From Leptospiraceae bacterium (GTDB lineage: Bacteria; Spirochaetota; Leptospiria; Leptospirales; Leptospiraceae), in NCBI GenBank assembly GCA_016711485.1, contig JADJSX010000014.1, forward strand, positions 82,184-146,183: a DNA stretch of 64,000 nucleotides, in the 5' to 3' direction. Made by a program: the position numbers and the translations under genes. The notes below the pieces were generated by a model. The model was not told the DNA's origin and ran no database searches. It worked only from the letters and a program-made list of their open reading frames with translations. This document shows positions 17,502 through 25,771 of the stretch, in pieces; position 1 is the first letter of the stretch, and each line of letters opens with the position of its first letter.

Positions 17502-18672
17502 ATAATTTTTTTAAATCAGCAATAATATTCTTCTGCATAGCTTCATTGGTTCCGCCTCCTATGGAAAGCAAAATTGAATCTCTATGAAGTCTCTCCACTG
17601 GATATTCTCTGCAATAACCATATCCGCCTAAAACCTGAATGGCATTCCTTGAAACTCGTTCCGCCATTTGTGTTGAAAATAATTTTGCAGAAGCCGCACC
17701 CAATGAGTTTCTGGAATTCGGATTAATATTGGTTGCTACTTGGTATACAAGTGCTCTTGCCGCAGAGTATTCAGCAAAGGATTCTGCAATCATTCTTTGG
17801 ATTTGCCCAAATTCAGAAAGTTTTTTTCCAAATGCTTCTCTGTGGATAATTGCATATTCCGCCATAATATCCAAACATCGTTTCGCAATTCCCAAGGACT
17901 GAGCGGCTAATGTAATACGTTCGATTTCGAGATTACGCATCATATGCGATATAGCACCGTTCTCCTCTCCAATCAAATTTTCTTCTGGGACTTCTAAGTC
18001 TTCAAATACAAGCTGAGTGGTCGGAGATGAACGCATCCCCATTTTCTCTTCTTTTTTTCCTACACTAAATCCTTTGAATTTGGATTCTACCAAAAATGCA
18101 GTTGTTTTTTTAATATCTCGTTTGTGTAATTTTGCATAAACTAAAAATATACTACCGATGTTTCCGTTTGTAATATATTGTTTGGTTCCATTTAATATGT
18201 ATTTTCCATTTGATTTTGTTGCGATAGTCGCCATACCTAGAACATCTGTACCAGCCGCAGGTTCGGTCATTCCCATGCCGGCAATCCATTCGCCAGAAAT
18301 TACTTTAGAAAGATAACGAGATTTTTGTTCAGAATTCCCACTGTAGTAAAAATTATTAACAAACAAAACTTCATGCGCCAAATAGGAAAGTGTAAATCCG
18401 GGATCATACTTAGACATTTCCTCGTGGATAATCACGGAAGCCACTGCGTCCAAACCAAGACCTCCATCTTTTTCAGGAACTGTTACACCGAAAAGTCCAA
18501 TTTCAGAACCAATTTTTTTAAAAACATCTTTGTTGAATGTTTCGTTTTCGTCATTATCTTTTGCCTGAGCGTCTAATTCTAGTTTGGCGAATTTGGAAAC
18601 ATTTTCTCGTAACTCACCATGAGAATCAGTTGGGGTAAATAATACATCTATTTGTTTATCAATCACTGACAT
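17485..18672 (-). CDS. Acyl-CoA dehydrogenase
   Basis: 395-residue FAD enzyme of the acyl-CoA dehydrogenase family, introducing a trans-2 double bond during fatty-acid or branched-chain acyl-CoA breakdown. The family signatures MTEPAAGTDVLGMAT (FAD/substrate) and QVLGGYGYCREYPVERLHRD are present, and length is normal. The start ATG overlaps the hpt stop (TAATG), so it is translated in one operon with sixA and hpt upstream and the glycosyltransferase downstream. Substrate chain length cannot be read from sequence. Confidence 0.9.
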   Translation of the reverse strand: MSVIDKQIDVLFTPTDSHGELRENVSKFAKLELDAQAKDNDENETFNKDVFKKIGSEIGLFGVTVPEKDGGLGLDAVASVIIHEEMSKYDPGFTLSYLAHEVLFVNNFYYSGNSEQKSRYLSKVISGEWIAGMGMTEPAAGTDVLGMATIATKSNGKYILNGTKQYITNGNIGSIFLVYAKLHKRDIKKTTAFLVESKFKGFSVGKKEEKMGMRSSPTTQLVFEDLEVPEENLIGEENGAISHMMRNLEIERITLAAQSLGIAKRCLDIMAEYAIIHREAFGKKLSEFGQIQRMIAESFAEYSAARALVYQVATNINPNSRNSLGAASAKLFSTQMAERVSRNAIQVLGGYGYCREYPVERLHRDSILLSIGGGTNEAMQKNIIADLKKLYESSI

Positions 18673-19187
18673 TAAATTAATTCCTCGTAAATTCCTATAT
18701 AATCTAAATTTCTATACTTTCCTCTATAATCCATTCCATAACCAACTACAAATTCGTCTTCTATATTAAACCCAGTAAATCGAATAGCTACATTTGCTTT
18801 GTGTTTTTTGTGTTTTACCAAAAGGGAACATACTTCGATGGATATAGGTTTTTTCTTTTTTAAATATTTCACCAAATAATTCAGACTAAATCCACTATCA
18901 ATAATGTCTTCAACAATTAACACCTGTTTGCCTTTGATATCTAATCCTACATCCCGTTTGATTAAAACAGTTCCAGAAGATTCCTTTCCGTCTCCGTAAG
19001 AAGATGCTTCCAAAAAATCAATAATAGAATTTGATTTTATTTCTCGAATTAAATCAGCGGCAAATATAAATCCACCTTTCAAAATACAAAGAATTACTAT
19101 TTCATCTTTTTTATAATACTTAGAAATCTCTTTGCCAAGTTCTTTGACTCTTTTTTTTAATTTTGTAGAAGTTATGAGTGTTTTCAT
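18672..19187 (-). CDS. hpt: Hypoxanthine phosphoribosyltransferase
   Basis: Purine-salvage enzyme converting hypoxanthine or guanine with PRPP to IMP or GMP. The PRPP-binding loop VLIVEDIIDSG and the flexible loop region ASSYGDGKESSG are intact. I choose ATG at 19187 (MKTLITST), giving 171 residues, the normal length. A longer frame to 19247 would add 20 residues with no homology. This start overlaps the sixA stop as ATGA. The stop overlaps the acyl-CoA dehydrogenase ATG by one base. Confidence 0.92.
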   Translation of the reverse strand: MKTLITSTKLKKRVKELGKEISKYYKKDEIVILCILKGGFIFAADLIREIKSNSIIDFLEASSYGDGKESSGTVLIKRDVGLDIKGKQVLIVEDIIDSGFSLNYLVKYLKKKKPISIEVCSLLVKHKKHKANVAIRFTGFNIEDEFVVGYGMDYRGKYRNLDYIGIYEELI

Positions 19188-19705
19188 TGTTTTACCGGTG
19201 TCCAAAATAAAGTTAGTTTTCCAGGCGAAGTCGAAATATCTTTCCACGAGGAAATGGAAAACGTAAGTAGGATAATAGAACTCGTACTAAATTTTTGAAA
19301 AAAAGAAAAATCCTTATAGGCATTTTGCCTTAGAATCAATTGGTTTACCAACTCTTCCAATTCAGGATTGTGTCCCAAAAACAAAATTGATTTGTATTTA
19401 TCATCAGTAGAAGTAATTAAATTATAATAAACACCTAAATTAGCTTCGTACAACATAGAAGTTATTTCTACATTTTTGAAAATTTCCTGATTCTTATTAA
19501 CTATCTCCAAAGTTTGAACAGTTCTTTTGGAATCGGAGACGTAAGCTAAATCAATCCGAATCTCTCGGTCTTTTAAAAAACTACGAAGTGATTTTGCGTT
19601 TTTTTTACCTCGTTCCGAAATAGGTCTTTCGTGATCCAATCGAAATTCAGCCGCCCAATCTGATTTGGCATGTCTAAGTAGAAAAATGGTTTTTACAGAA
19701 TCCAT
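19184..19705 (-). CDS. sixA: SixA-type phosphohistidine phosphatase
   Basis: Histidine-phosphatase fold. The catalytic RHA motif lies at the N-terminus (FLLRHAKSDW), and the second catalytic His is in FLGHNPELEEL. SixA-family enzymes dephosphorylate phosphohistidine on signalling proteins such as ArcB or PTS components. The start is taken at ATG 19705 (MDSVKTIFLLRHAK, 173 residues), because the 24 residues upstream in frame have no family similarity. It is first in the operon with hpt. Many multi-His phosphorelay kinases in the window are possible targets. Confidence 0.85.
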   Translation of the reverse strand: MDSVKTIFLLRHAKSDWAAEFRLDHERPISERGKKNAKSLRSFLKDREIRIDLAYVSDSKRTVQTLEIVNKNQEIFKNVEITSMLYEANLGVYYNLITSTDDKYKSILFLGHNPELEELVNQLILRQNAYKDFSFFQKFSTSSIILLTFSISSWKDISTSPGKLTLFWTPVKQ

Positions 19706-19824
19706 AATACGATTGTGTTCTTTCCTAAGTACATTGGTCAAGCAGAAATATCCTGTGGGATAACTCTTATCACACAAATGCTAATTGCTAATCGAAAACG
19801 AATATTTATCCGATATTTTTTACT

Positions 19825-20523
19825 GTGCACTTTAACAGAATTACAAAATTATATATCATATTAAATTCTATATTTCTTACTTTTTTATTAATGGCAGAGC
19901 TAACAGGGAGTAAACTCATCACTACATTTGGATTTGTAATGACGATGGGGGTAATTCCTTTTCCAGTTACGTTCATAGTGACCGATATCCTAAATGAATT
20001 TTACGGAAAAAAAGGTGTTCGGTTTGCTACATTTTTAGGTATGACTATGATTTTGCTTGCCTATTTTTTAATCGTTGTTGATTTACAAATTCCGGCTAAT
20101 GACATTTCTCCTGTAGATGACATTTCTTTCCAGAAAGTATTTGCCAATTCTGGACTAGTTATCATTGGTTCCATCACTGCATATTTAATTGGACAGCTCA
20201 TAGATATTCAAGTATTTCATTTCATACGCACAAAAACAGGAGGTAAACATATTTGGCTTAGGGCGACTGGTTCGACTGTAATTTCGCAACTGATTGACTC
20301 ATATGTCGTTATATTCATTGCATTTGGAAAATACGAACCTTCCCAATATTTGGGATTCCCTTTTTATTCCTTAACTAATCTTCCTACTCTTGTAAGTATT
20401 TCGACGACCAATTTTGTATACAAACTTATAATTGCGATTATTCTAACACCAGCGATTTATCTAGCACACCACTTAATCGAAAGATACTTAGGTGATGAAA
20501 TGAAACATCTTCATCCAAATTAA
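19825..20523 (+). CDS. yhhQ: YhhQ/VUT-family queuosine-precursor transporter
   Basis: 232 residues, about six membrane helices. Family signatures are LMAELTGSKL near the N-terminus, PVTFIVTDILNEFYGKK, and GSTVISQLIDSYVVIFIAF. Known YhhQ proteins import preQ0/preQ1, precursors of queuosine in tRNA. The start is a GTG at 19825; no ATG is in range. I looked for a preQ1 riboswitch in the 119 bp upstream and found none. It stands alone. Confidence 0.85.
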   Translation: MHFNRITKLYIILNSIFLTFLLMAELTGSKLITTFGFVMTMGVIPFPVTFIVTDILNEFYGKKGVRFATFLGMTMILLAYFLIVVDLQIPANDISPVDDISFQKVFANSGLVIIGSITAYLIGQLIDIQVFHFIRTKTGGKHIWLRATGSTVISQLIDSYVVIFIAFGKYEPSQYLGFPFYSLTNLPTLVSISTTNFVYKLIIAIILTPAIYLAHHLIERYLGDEMKHLHPN

Positions 20524-20626
20524 TCTAAATTAGCGAATCCTAATACAGTAAATTAAGTTCCAATTAATTAAAATCTAATTGTAAAAAATAAAGCTAATCT
20601 TGAAACTTGAAATATAGGTTTAAAGA

Positions 20627-22057
20627 ATGAACGAAGAGTTTGAAATATTTAAAAAGTCCTTAGAAGATGTAAACAACATGATCACTCCTCCCTTGAGTGC
20701 AGAAAGTATTGAAATTTACTTATCTGAGCTCGATATAAATACTCCGAGCGGCTTAAAACCGAGTATTCTCATCATTGATACTGATATTAAAATGCAAGAA
20801 TCCTTACAATCCGCATTGGGAAAAAAATACAATTTAATACTTTGTTCCGATGCCAAAGAAGGAATTTCAAAAGTAGATCCATCCGTGTTCTGTGTTATCC
20901 TCGATGTGAAGGTAAATGGGCAAAATGGATTCGAGACATTTGTAGAAATAAAGAAAAAATTTCTATACCTTCCAATTATATTTCACTCTGCATACCAAGA
21001 TGCGAAAAATCCTTACGAAATAATGAATGAATTTCGTCCATTCGGATACACTGTAAAAGAAGGAGAAAATAGAGAACTGCTCGATACTCTGGCAGTTGCC
21101 GTCGTATACTATTTACAAATTAATAAAAACATTTTACTAATCAAACAACTTCAAAAAACAAACCAAGAACTTGAAAAATCCAAAAAGAAATATAAAGATT
21201 TAGTGGAAAACTCTCTCGATATCATTTTCTCTTTAGATGCAGATGGAAATATTATTTCAATCAATAAAGCAATTTCTAATATTCTAAAATACAATGTAAA
21301 AAAATTACCTGGAAAAAAATTCACTGACCTTATTTATAAAACAAATAACACAAATCAAATCAGTCTAAACGAAAAAGTATTTCAAGAAAATTTTTACAAA
21401 TTAATCGAAAACCAAACTCATGTTTCATTTAATTGTGATATGGTAACTGATTATGGTGAACCAATTGAAATGCATTTAAAATTAAAATTCATTCCTTCGG
21501 AAAATAGTTTTGTTATATTTGGGTCTGCATTTAATATTGAAGACGATATTTTGCTTCGACTTTGTGAATCAGAAAATCAAGTTTATAAAATTGGAAATTA
21601 TCTTACCCAAGTTGACATTATCTGCAAACGAGTTTCCAATGCATGTGCAAAATACATTGACAATGACCTAATCATTGATTTAAAACTTTGTCTAAAAGAA
21701 TTACTAGTAAATTCTGTCGAACATGGAAACCTAGGAATTACATTTGAAGAGAAAACTAATTCACTAATGAATGATGAATACTTTGAAATGTTAATAGACA
21801 GACAAAAAGATCCAAAAAATATAAATAAACGAATTTCAATTGAATATGCATTACTCCCAGATCGAGTCGAATTTCGCATAACGGATGCCGGAAATGGATT
21901 TGATCACCGCAAAATATTATCCAAAACAAAAGATGACTACGATATGTTTAAATTAGGGCATGGACGTGGGATTTTAATGGCAAAAGGATTTTTTGATAAA
22001 ATAGAATTCAACGAAAAAGGGAATTCTGTATTTTTAGTTAAAAATTTTAAGCGGTAG
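20627..22057 (+). CDS. Response regulator: REC - PAS - anti-sigma-type HATPase
   Basis: 476 residues. Receiver domain (about 45-170) with phosphoacceptor Asp93 (VILDVK) and acidic pocket IDTD at 50-53; coiled coil; PAS domain (about 190-305; DLVENSLDIIFSLDADGNII); C-terminal GHKL ATPase of the RsbW/HATPase_c_2 type (about 340-476; KELLVNSVEHGN and ITDAGNGFD, HGRGILMAKGF). It has no HisKA domain, so it is more like a phosphorylation-controlled anti-sigma kinase than a classical histidine kinase. The STAS protein at 15536-15871 is a plausible antagonist. Ends before a converging icd gene with an inverted repeat between. Confidence 0.8.
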   Translation: MNEEFEIFKKSLEDVNNMITPPLSAESIEIYLSELDINTPSGLKPSILIIDTDIKMQESLQSALGKKYNLILCSDAKEGISKVDPSVFCVILDVKVNGQNGFETFVEIKKKFLYLPIIFHSAYQDAKNPYEIMNEFRPFGYTVKEGENRELLDTLAVAVVYYLQINKNILLIKQLQKTNQELEKSKKKYKDLVENSLDIIFSLDADGNIISINKAISNILKYNVKKLPGKKFTDLIYKTNNTNQISLNEKVFQENFYKLIENQTHVSFNCDMVTDYGEPIEMHLKLKFIPSENSFVIFGSAFNIEDDILLRLCESENQVYKIGNYLTQVDIICKRVSNACAKYIDNDLIIDLKLCLKELLVNSVEHGNLGITFEEKTNSLMNDEYFEMLIDRQKDPKNINKRISIEYALLPDRVEFRITDAGNGFDHRKILSKTKDDYDMFKLGHGRGILMAKGFFDKIEFNEKGNSVFLVKNFKR

Positions 22058-22078
22058 TATCTGCAGATTACTTTTGGA

Positions 22079-22113
22079 ATTTTGTAAATTCAAATCAATT
22101 GTTTTTACAAAAT
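22079..22113. terminator. AT-rich inverted repeat between convergent genes, probable bidirectional terminator
   Basis: Perfect 10-bp inverted repeat ATTTTGTAAA (22079-22088) and TTTACAAAAT (22104-22113) with a 15-nt loop, in the 76-bp gap between the regulator gene and icd, which converge. The stem is AT-only apart from one G:C pair, so termination efficiency is uncertain. Confidence 0.45.
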
Positions 22114-22133
22114 CCCAACTTCGAAATATAAAT

Positions 22134-23333
22134 TTACTTCAGCCTTTTAGCAACTGCTTCCATAAATTGAAATGTATCTAATTCTTTTTTGTTAGAAGCA
22201 GTACTGAGAGAGATTAAATCCTTCGTCATTTCACCAGATTCAATTGTATCAATCACAGCTTTTTCTAATTTGTGAGCAAACGCAGTAACTTCTGGAGTAC
22301 CATCAAGTTCACCTCGTTTTGCTAAAGCACCTGTCCAAGCAAATATGGAAGCAACCGAATTAGTAGAAGTAATTTCTCCCTTTTGGTATTTGCGGAAATG
22401 GCGAGTTACAGTTCCGTGTGCAGCTTCATATTCATATTTTCCTTCAGGAGATACGAGTACAGAAGTCATCAGACCAAGTGAACCAAATCCAGAAGCAACC
22501 ATATCACTCATAACGTCTCCGTCATAGTTCATAAGCGCCCAAAGCATTCCACCTTCGTGTTTCATGATTTGAGCAACTGCATCATCAATTAAGAAGTAAC
22601 TATAAGTTATCCCCGCCGCCTTTAACTCTGCTTCTTTTTCAATAGCCATTTCGTCAAAAATTGATCTAAAACGTGCATGATATTTTTTAGATATAGTGTC
22701 TTTTGTAGCAAACCAAAGATCGATTTTTTCGGAGATTGCGTAATTAAAACAAGACTTTGCAAAACTGATAATGGATTTATCCAAGTTGTGCATACCCATT
22801 GTTATCCCAGGTCCTTTGTATTCATGAATTAGGACTCTTTGTTTTTCTGCTCCGCTAGTATCTGTGTAGACTAACTCTACTTTGCCAGCCTCTGGCACAA
22901 TAAGTTCCACGTTTCTGTAAATATCGCCGTATGCATGTCGACCAATACTGATTGGTTTTTTCCAAGAACGAACTGCAGCAGGAATATTGTTAATGATAAT
23001 CGGTTTTCTAAATACAGTTCCATCTAATATAGAACGAATCGTACCGTTAGGCGATGGCCATTCCTTTTTAAGGCTGTATTCTTTTACTCTGTCAGCGTTT
23101 GGAGTAATGGTTGCACATTTGACAGCAACTCCGTGTTTTAAAGTCGCTTGTGCGGAATCTACAGTCACCTTGTCGTCTGTTTTATCTCTATATGTTACAG
23201 AAAGATCATAATATTCAAGTTCAATATCCAAAAACGGATATATAAATCGATCTTTGATTTCTTTCCATATTACTCGAGTCATTTCATCCCCGTCCATTTC
23301 GACTAGCGGTGTTTTAACCTTAATTTTGCTCAT
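22134..23333 (-). CDS. icd: NADP-dependent isocitrate dehydrogenase (homodimeric, eukaryote-like type)
   Basis: 399-residue TCA-cycle enzyme converting isocitrate to 2-oxoglutarate with NADP+. The start VEMDGDEMTRVIWKEIK and the substrate-binding SPNGTIRSILDGTVFR are typical of the type II bacterial/mitochondrial form, not the E. coli type. YDGDVMSDMVASGFGSLGLM carries the conserved metal-binding aspartates. Shine-Dalgarno AAGGAG precedes the ATG at 23333. The gene is monocistronic, with about 500 bp of non-coding DNA upstream. Confidence 0.95.
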   Translation of the reverse strand: MSKIKVKTPLVEMDGDEMTRVIWKEIKDRFIYPFLDIELEYYDLSVTYRDKTDDKVTVDSAQATLKHGVAVKCATITPNADRVKEYSLKKEWPSPNGTIRSILDGTVFRKPIIINNIPAAVRSWKKPISIGRHAYGDIYRNVELIVPEAGKVELVYTDTSGAEKQRVLIHEYKGPGITMGMHNLDKSIISFAKSCFNYAISEKIDLWFATKDTISKKYHARFRSIFDEMAIEKEAELKAAGITYSYFLIDDAVAQIMKHEGGMLWALMNYDGDVMSDMVASGFGSLGLMTSVLVSPEGKYEYEAAHGTVTRHFRKYQKGEITSTNSVASIFAWTGALAKRGELDGTPEVTAFAHKLEKAVIDTIESGEMTKDLISLSTASNKKELDTFQFMEAVAKRLK

Positions 23334-23730
23334 TAAAATTTATCTCCTTAAAATAATTCCAACCTTGCTAAATTACAAGGCTATAATGCAATTTACAAAA
23401 AGGAAGGATTTCGTTCAAGAGAATATTTTTGCAAAAACTGACAGGAATTAAAACAAGTCTACCTTCAAAAATAGGAATTCTCAAATCAAATATATTAATT
23501 TTTACTCTCATTTATCTCGTGAATCAAATCGATAAGAGTTTTGACAGAATTAACATAATTTACAAGATTTTTTCCAAAAAAACTCCACCAAAAGAAAGAA
23601 CTCATCTAACAAATGTCAAAAGTAAATACCTACTCGCATTAAACTGAACTATATATTGGGCGTTTGGAAATACCCAATTTTTTACAGATTGGAAAATATT
23701 GGAAAAAGCTAATGAATTAATGAATAAGCA
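23334..23730. other. Non-coding region upstream of icd
   Basis: No credible gene: the two plus-strand frames here (23254-23451 and 23429-23647) are low-complexity and lack a Shine-Dalgarno. A short inverted repeat, ATTGGG at 23655-23660 with CCCAAT at 23673-23678 followed by a T-run, could be a weak plus-strand terminator. The icd promoter should lie near the left end. Confidence 0.4.
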
Positions 23731-23828
23731 GGTTTGGGCGGCAGCCCAAGCGATGCACTGAGCGATCGTCGAAGTGTCGCCGATTGCCCATATCTCTCAC
23801 CTCAACGCGCTTGCGCGTAAGGTGAGTT
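23731..23828. repeat. G+C-rich palindromic element (REP-like)
   Basis: About 100 bp far richer in G+C than the surroundings. It has a hairpin TTGGGC/GCCCAA with a 4-nt loop at 23735-23750, and a 31-nt hairpin at 23796-23826 built from CTCACCT/AGGTGAG and ACGCG/CGCGT around CTTG. The terminal 12 bases (AGGTGAGTTCTT) recur at the end of a similar hairpin near 63950. It is non-coding and resembles REP-type or small non-autonomous repeats. It abuts the 3' end of the DUF2892 gene. Confidence 0.5.
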
Positions 23829-23835
23829 CTTAAAA

Positions 23836-24084
23836 TTACTTTTGTAAACTAATTCTAGATTTACATCCTATTTTGTTTAAAAATACTGCCATAGGACAAA
23901 AGCCAGTAATAGATAAAATCAATTGATTTAAACCTACTAATCCCGTAAAAATAAACCAATTAGGGCTTACAAAAATTCCCAAACCAAGGCTAACCAAGGT
24001 AAACAAACCTGCCAACAACCAAATTACTCTTTCCATATACCATTTATCTGTTTTAGCTAAATACATATTACTACTCCATTCCAT
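23836..24084 (-). CDS. DUF2892 (YgaP-like) small inner-membrane protein
   Basis: 82 residues with two hydrophobic segments (VIWLLAGLFTLVSLGLGIFV and LVGLNQLILSITGFCPMAVFL). The conserved MERVIWLLAGL start and the GFCP motif near the second helix identify the DUF2892 family, the membrane domain of YgaP-like proteins. The ATG at 24084 or the internal ATG (MYLAKTD) may be used. DUF2892 genes often accompany rhodanese or sulfide/metal-stress genes. It diverges from the TolC-RND genes across a 235-bp region with two similar operator palindromes, so joint regulation is likely. Confidence 0.75.
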   Translation of the reverse strand: MEWSSNMYLAKTDKWYMERVIWLLAGLFTLVSLGLGIFVSPNWFIFTGLVGLNQLILSITGFCPMAVFLNKIGCKSRISLQK

Positions 24085-24189
24085 TATTTATTGATAATAT
24101 TCCTTGTTTTCGTTTATTACGATGAATATTTCTATATTCATTGTAATTTCAAATATCCTAAAACTTTCACTCTAGTAGGAATATATACA

Positions 24190-24205
24190 ATACCCCATAA
24201 GGTAT
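24190..24205. promoter_or_regulatory. CsoR/CstR-type operator, site 1
   Basis: 16-bp imperfect palindrome ATACCCCATAAGGTAT. It matches the general ATACCCC...GGTAT pattern of CsoR/CstR-family repressor operators, and matches site 2 at 14 of 16 positions. Located in the divergent region between the DUF2892 gene and the TolC gene. The regulator gene itself is not in the window. Confidence 0.5.
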
Positions 24206-24282
24206 ATTATTTATCAATCACTATACTATACATGGTATTCTATATTGTATTTTTTTAAAAAAGAGAGTTGATAATAAATGGC

Positions 24283-24302
24283 ATATACCCCCTATGGTAT
24301 AT
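24283..24302. promoter_or_regulatory. CsoR/CstR-type operator, site 2
   Basis: 20-bp palindrome with 7-bp arms, ATATACC...GGTATAT around CCCTAT; core ATACCCCCTATGGTAT. It ends 17 bp before the ATG of the TolC gene and overlaps its Shine-Dalgarno region, so binding here would block expression. It is 95 bp from site 1. Confidence 0.55.
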
Positions 24303-24319
24303 AGGGAGAATCAATAAAA

Positions 24320-25771
24320 ATGAAACAAAAACTTATAAAGCTAATTTCTAATCATTTAAAAAATCATTTAGTATTTTTTATAATTTTAGTAATCACCAAT
24401 TCCATAAATTCACAAGAAGCTGAGGTATTGGATTTCGGTAAAATTTGGACAAAAATTAACGAAAACTCTCATTCACAAAAGGCTTTATCCCTTGAGGCAA
24501 AATCAGCAAAACTAGCCAGCAACAAAGCTTCCAAACATTGGCTTCCGAGAGTATATGCAGATGCGAGAAATTTTACTACAAACGACCCTGCGTTGAACTT
24601 TTTTTCAACCTTAGGGCAAAGGTCAGCAACAAATGCAGATTTTTCTACCAAAAGTATGAGAACACAGCCGAGTAATTTTATTGATACAAATAACAATCTA
24701 TACACTTCCCCCAATTATAATACTCTAAATTTGTTTGCACCGGATACTCTTAATAATCCGGGAACCAACACCTATCAAAGAGGAACTCTTGGAGTAGACT
24801 TTGCAATTTACGAAGGTGGATCTAAAACGGCAGCGTCAAAAGCCTATGAAAAACAAGCTGAAGGGAAACAATTCGAAAATCGTTTTGTTACACTGAGCGA
24901 ATACGCAAATTATGCCGCAATGTATGGAACTTTACTTACGTTAAAAGATCAACAAGAACGAATTTTATCATTAGACAAAACAGTCACTTCTATCCTAAGT
25001 CGATACCAACTTGGGAATCGTGGAAATTTAGTCGGATATTCAGGCGGTCTTGCCCTCAAATCCCTGAAAAATAGAATCGATGGAATCAAAGAAGAAACTT
25101 CCGCAAGAATAGAATCAATAAAAAGAAGTATTGAAGTCTCTGCTGGCGACATACCTCAAAAATGGGAATTAAAACAACAAAGCACAAACTCATTTGCTGA
25201 CGAATACTTAAAAGTATCCGCTACCGAAAAATCCTATATGGTACAAGCAATGAAGGCTTATGCTGAAGGAGCAACCGAACAAGCAGAAGCTGAAAAAGCG
25301 AGAGTCCTTCCCAAAGTTGGTCTTTACGGAGAATCATATGTATACCGCGGGGATAGATCAACTGCAACTTCCTTTAATGGTGGTTTTTATGTGCAAATGA
25401 ATCTTTATTCTCCGGGAGATTTGGATGCTATCGAACAAGCCAAATTAAATAGTAAAGCAGCCAAAGAAAGAACAGAAGAAGCAATAAAACAAGAAGAATC
25501 CAAAGCAAAGTCTCTCTTAGAAATGGAAAAAGCTTTAAAAAGAAATCTAGAATTAGTATCAGAAAATAGTAAACTCATGGAAGAGCAAATGACTGTTACC
25601 CAACAACTTTTCTCCAGTGGAGCCATCAATGCACTTCAACTCACAGAAGTCTATTCAAGAAAAGCAGACCTTTTGATTGCGAAGTCTACCATTGAATCTG
25701 AATTTTTAAAAACAAGAGCCGCATTATTAACGTTAACAGAAACAAATATACAAGGAAACAAATATGAATAA
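24320..25771 (+). CDS. TolC-family outer-membrane efflux protein
   Basis: 483 residues with an N-terminal signal peptide (hydrophobic stretch about 14-30) and two long alpha-helical hairpin repeats characteristic of the outer-membrane efflux family: LEAKSAKLASNKASKHWLPRV at about 54-74, and AEKARVLPKVGLYGESYVY in the second half. It forms a trimeric outer-membrane channel. It overlaps the downstream RND gene by 8 bp. The gene is probably controlled by the CsoR/CstR-like operators upstream. A periplasmic adaptor (HlyD/MFP) gene, usual between these two, is absent. Confidence 0.85.
   Translation: MKQKLIKLISNHLKNHLVFFIILVITNSINSQEAEVLDFGKIWTKINENSHSQKALSLEAKSAKLASNKASKHWLPRVYADARNFTTNDPALNFFSTLGQRSATNADFSTKSMRTQPSNFIDTNNNLYTSPNYNTLNLFAPDTLNNPGTNTYQRGTLGVDFAIYEGGSKTAASKAYEKQAEGKQFENRFVTLSEYANYAAMYGTLLTLKDQQERILSLDKTVTSILSRYQLGNRGNLVGYSGGLALKSLKNRIDGIKEETSARIESIKRSIEVSAGDIPQKWELKQQSTNSFADEYLKVSATEKSYMVQAMKAYAEGATEQAEAEKARVLPKVGLYGESYVYRGDRSTATSFNGGFYVQMNLYSPGDLDAIEQAKLNSKAAKERTEEAIKQEESKAKSLLEMEKALKRNLELVSENSKLMEEQMTVTQQLFSSGAINALQLTEVYSRKADLLIAKSTIESEFLKTRAALLTLTETNIQGNKYE

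Noticed and set aside
19706..19824. preQ1 riboswitch upstream of the YhhQ gene
   Set aside because: The 119 bp do not show the expected hairpin with the A-rich tail of a preQ1-I element.
23254..23647. Two plus-strand frames upstream of icd
   Set aside because: They overlap icd antisense or AT-rich spacer, have no Shine-Dalgarno and no recognisable protein.
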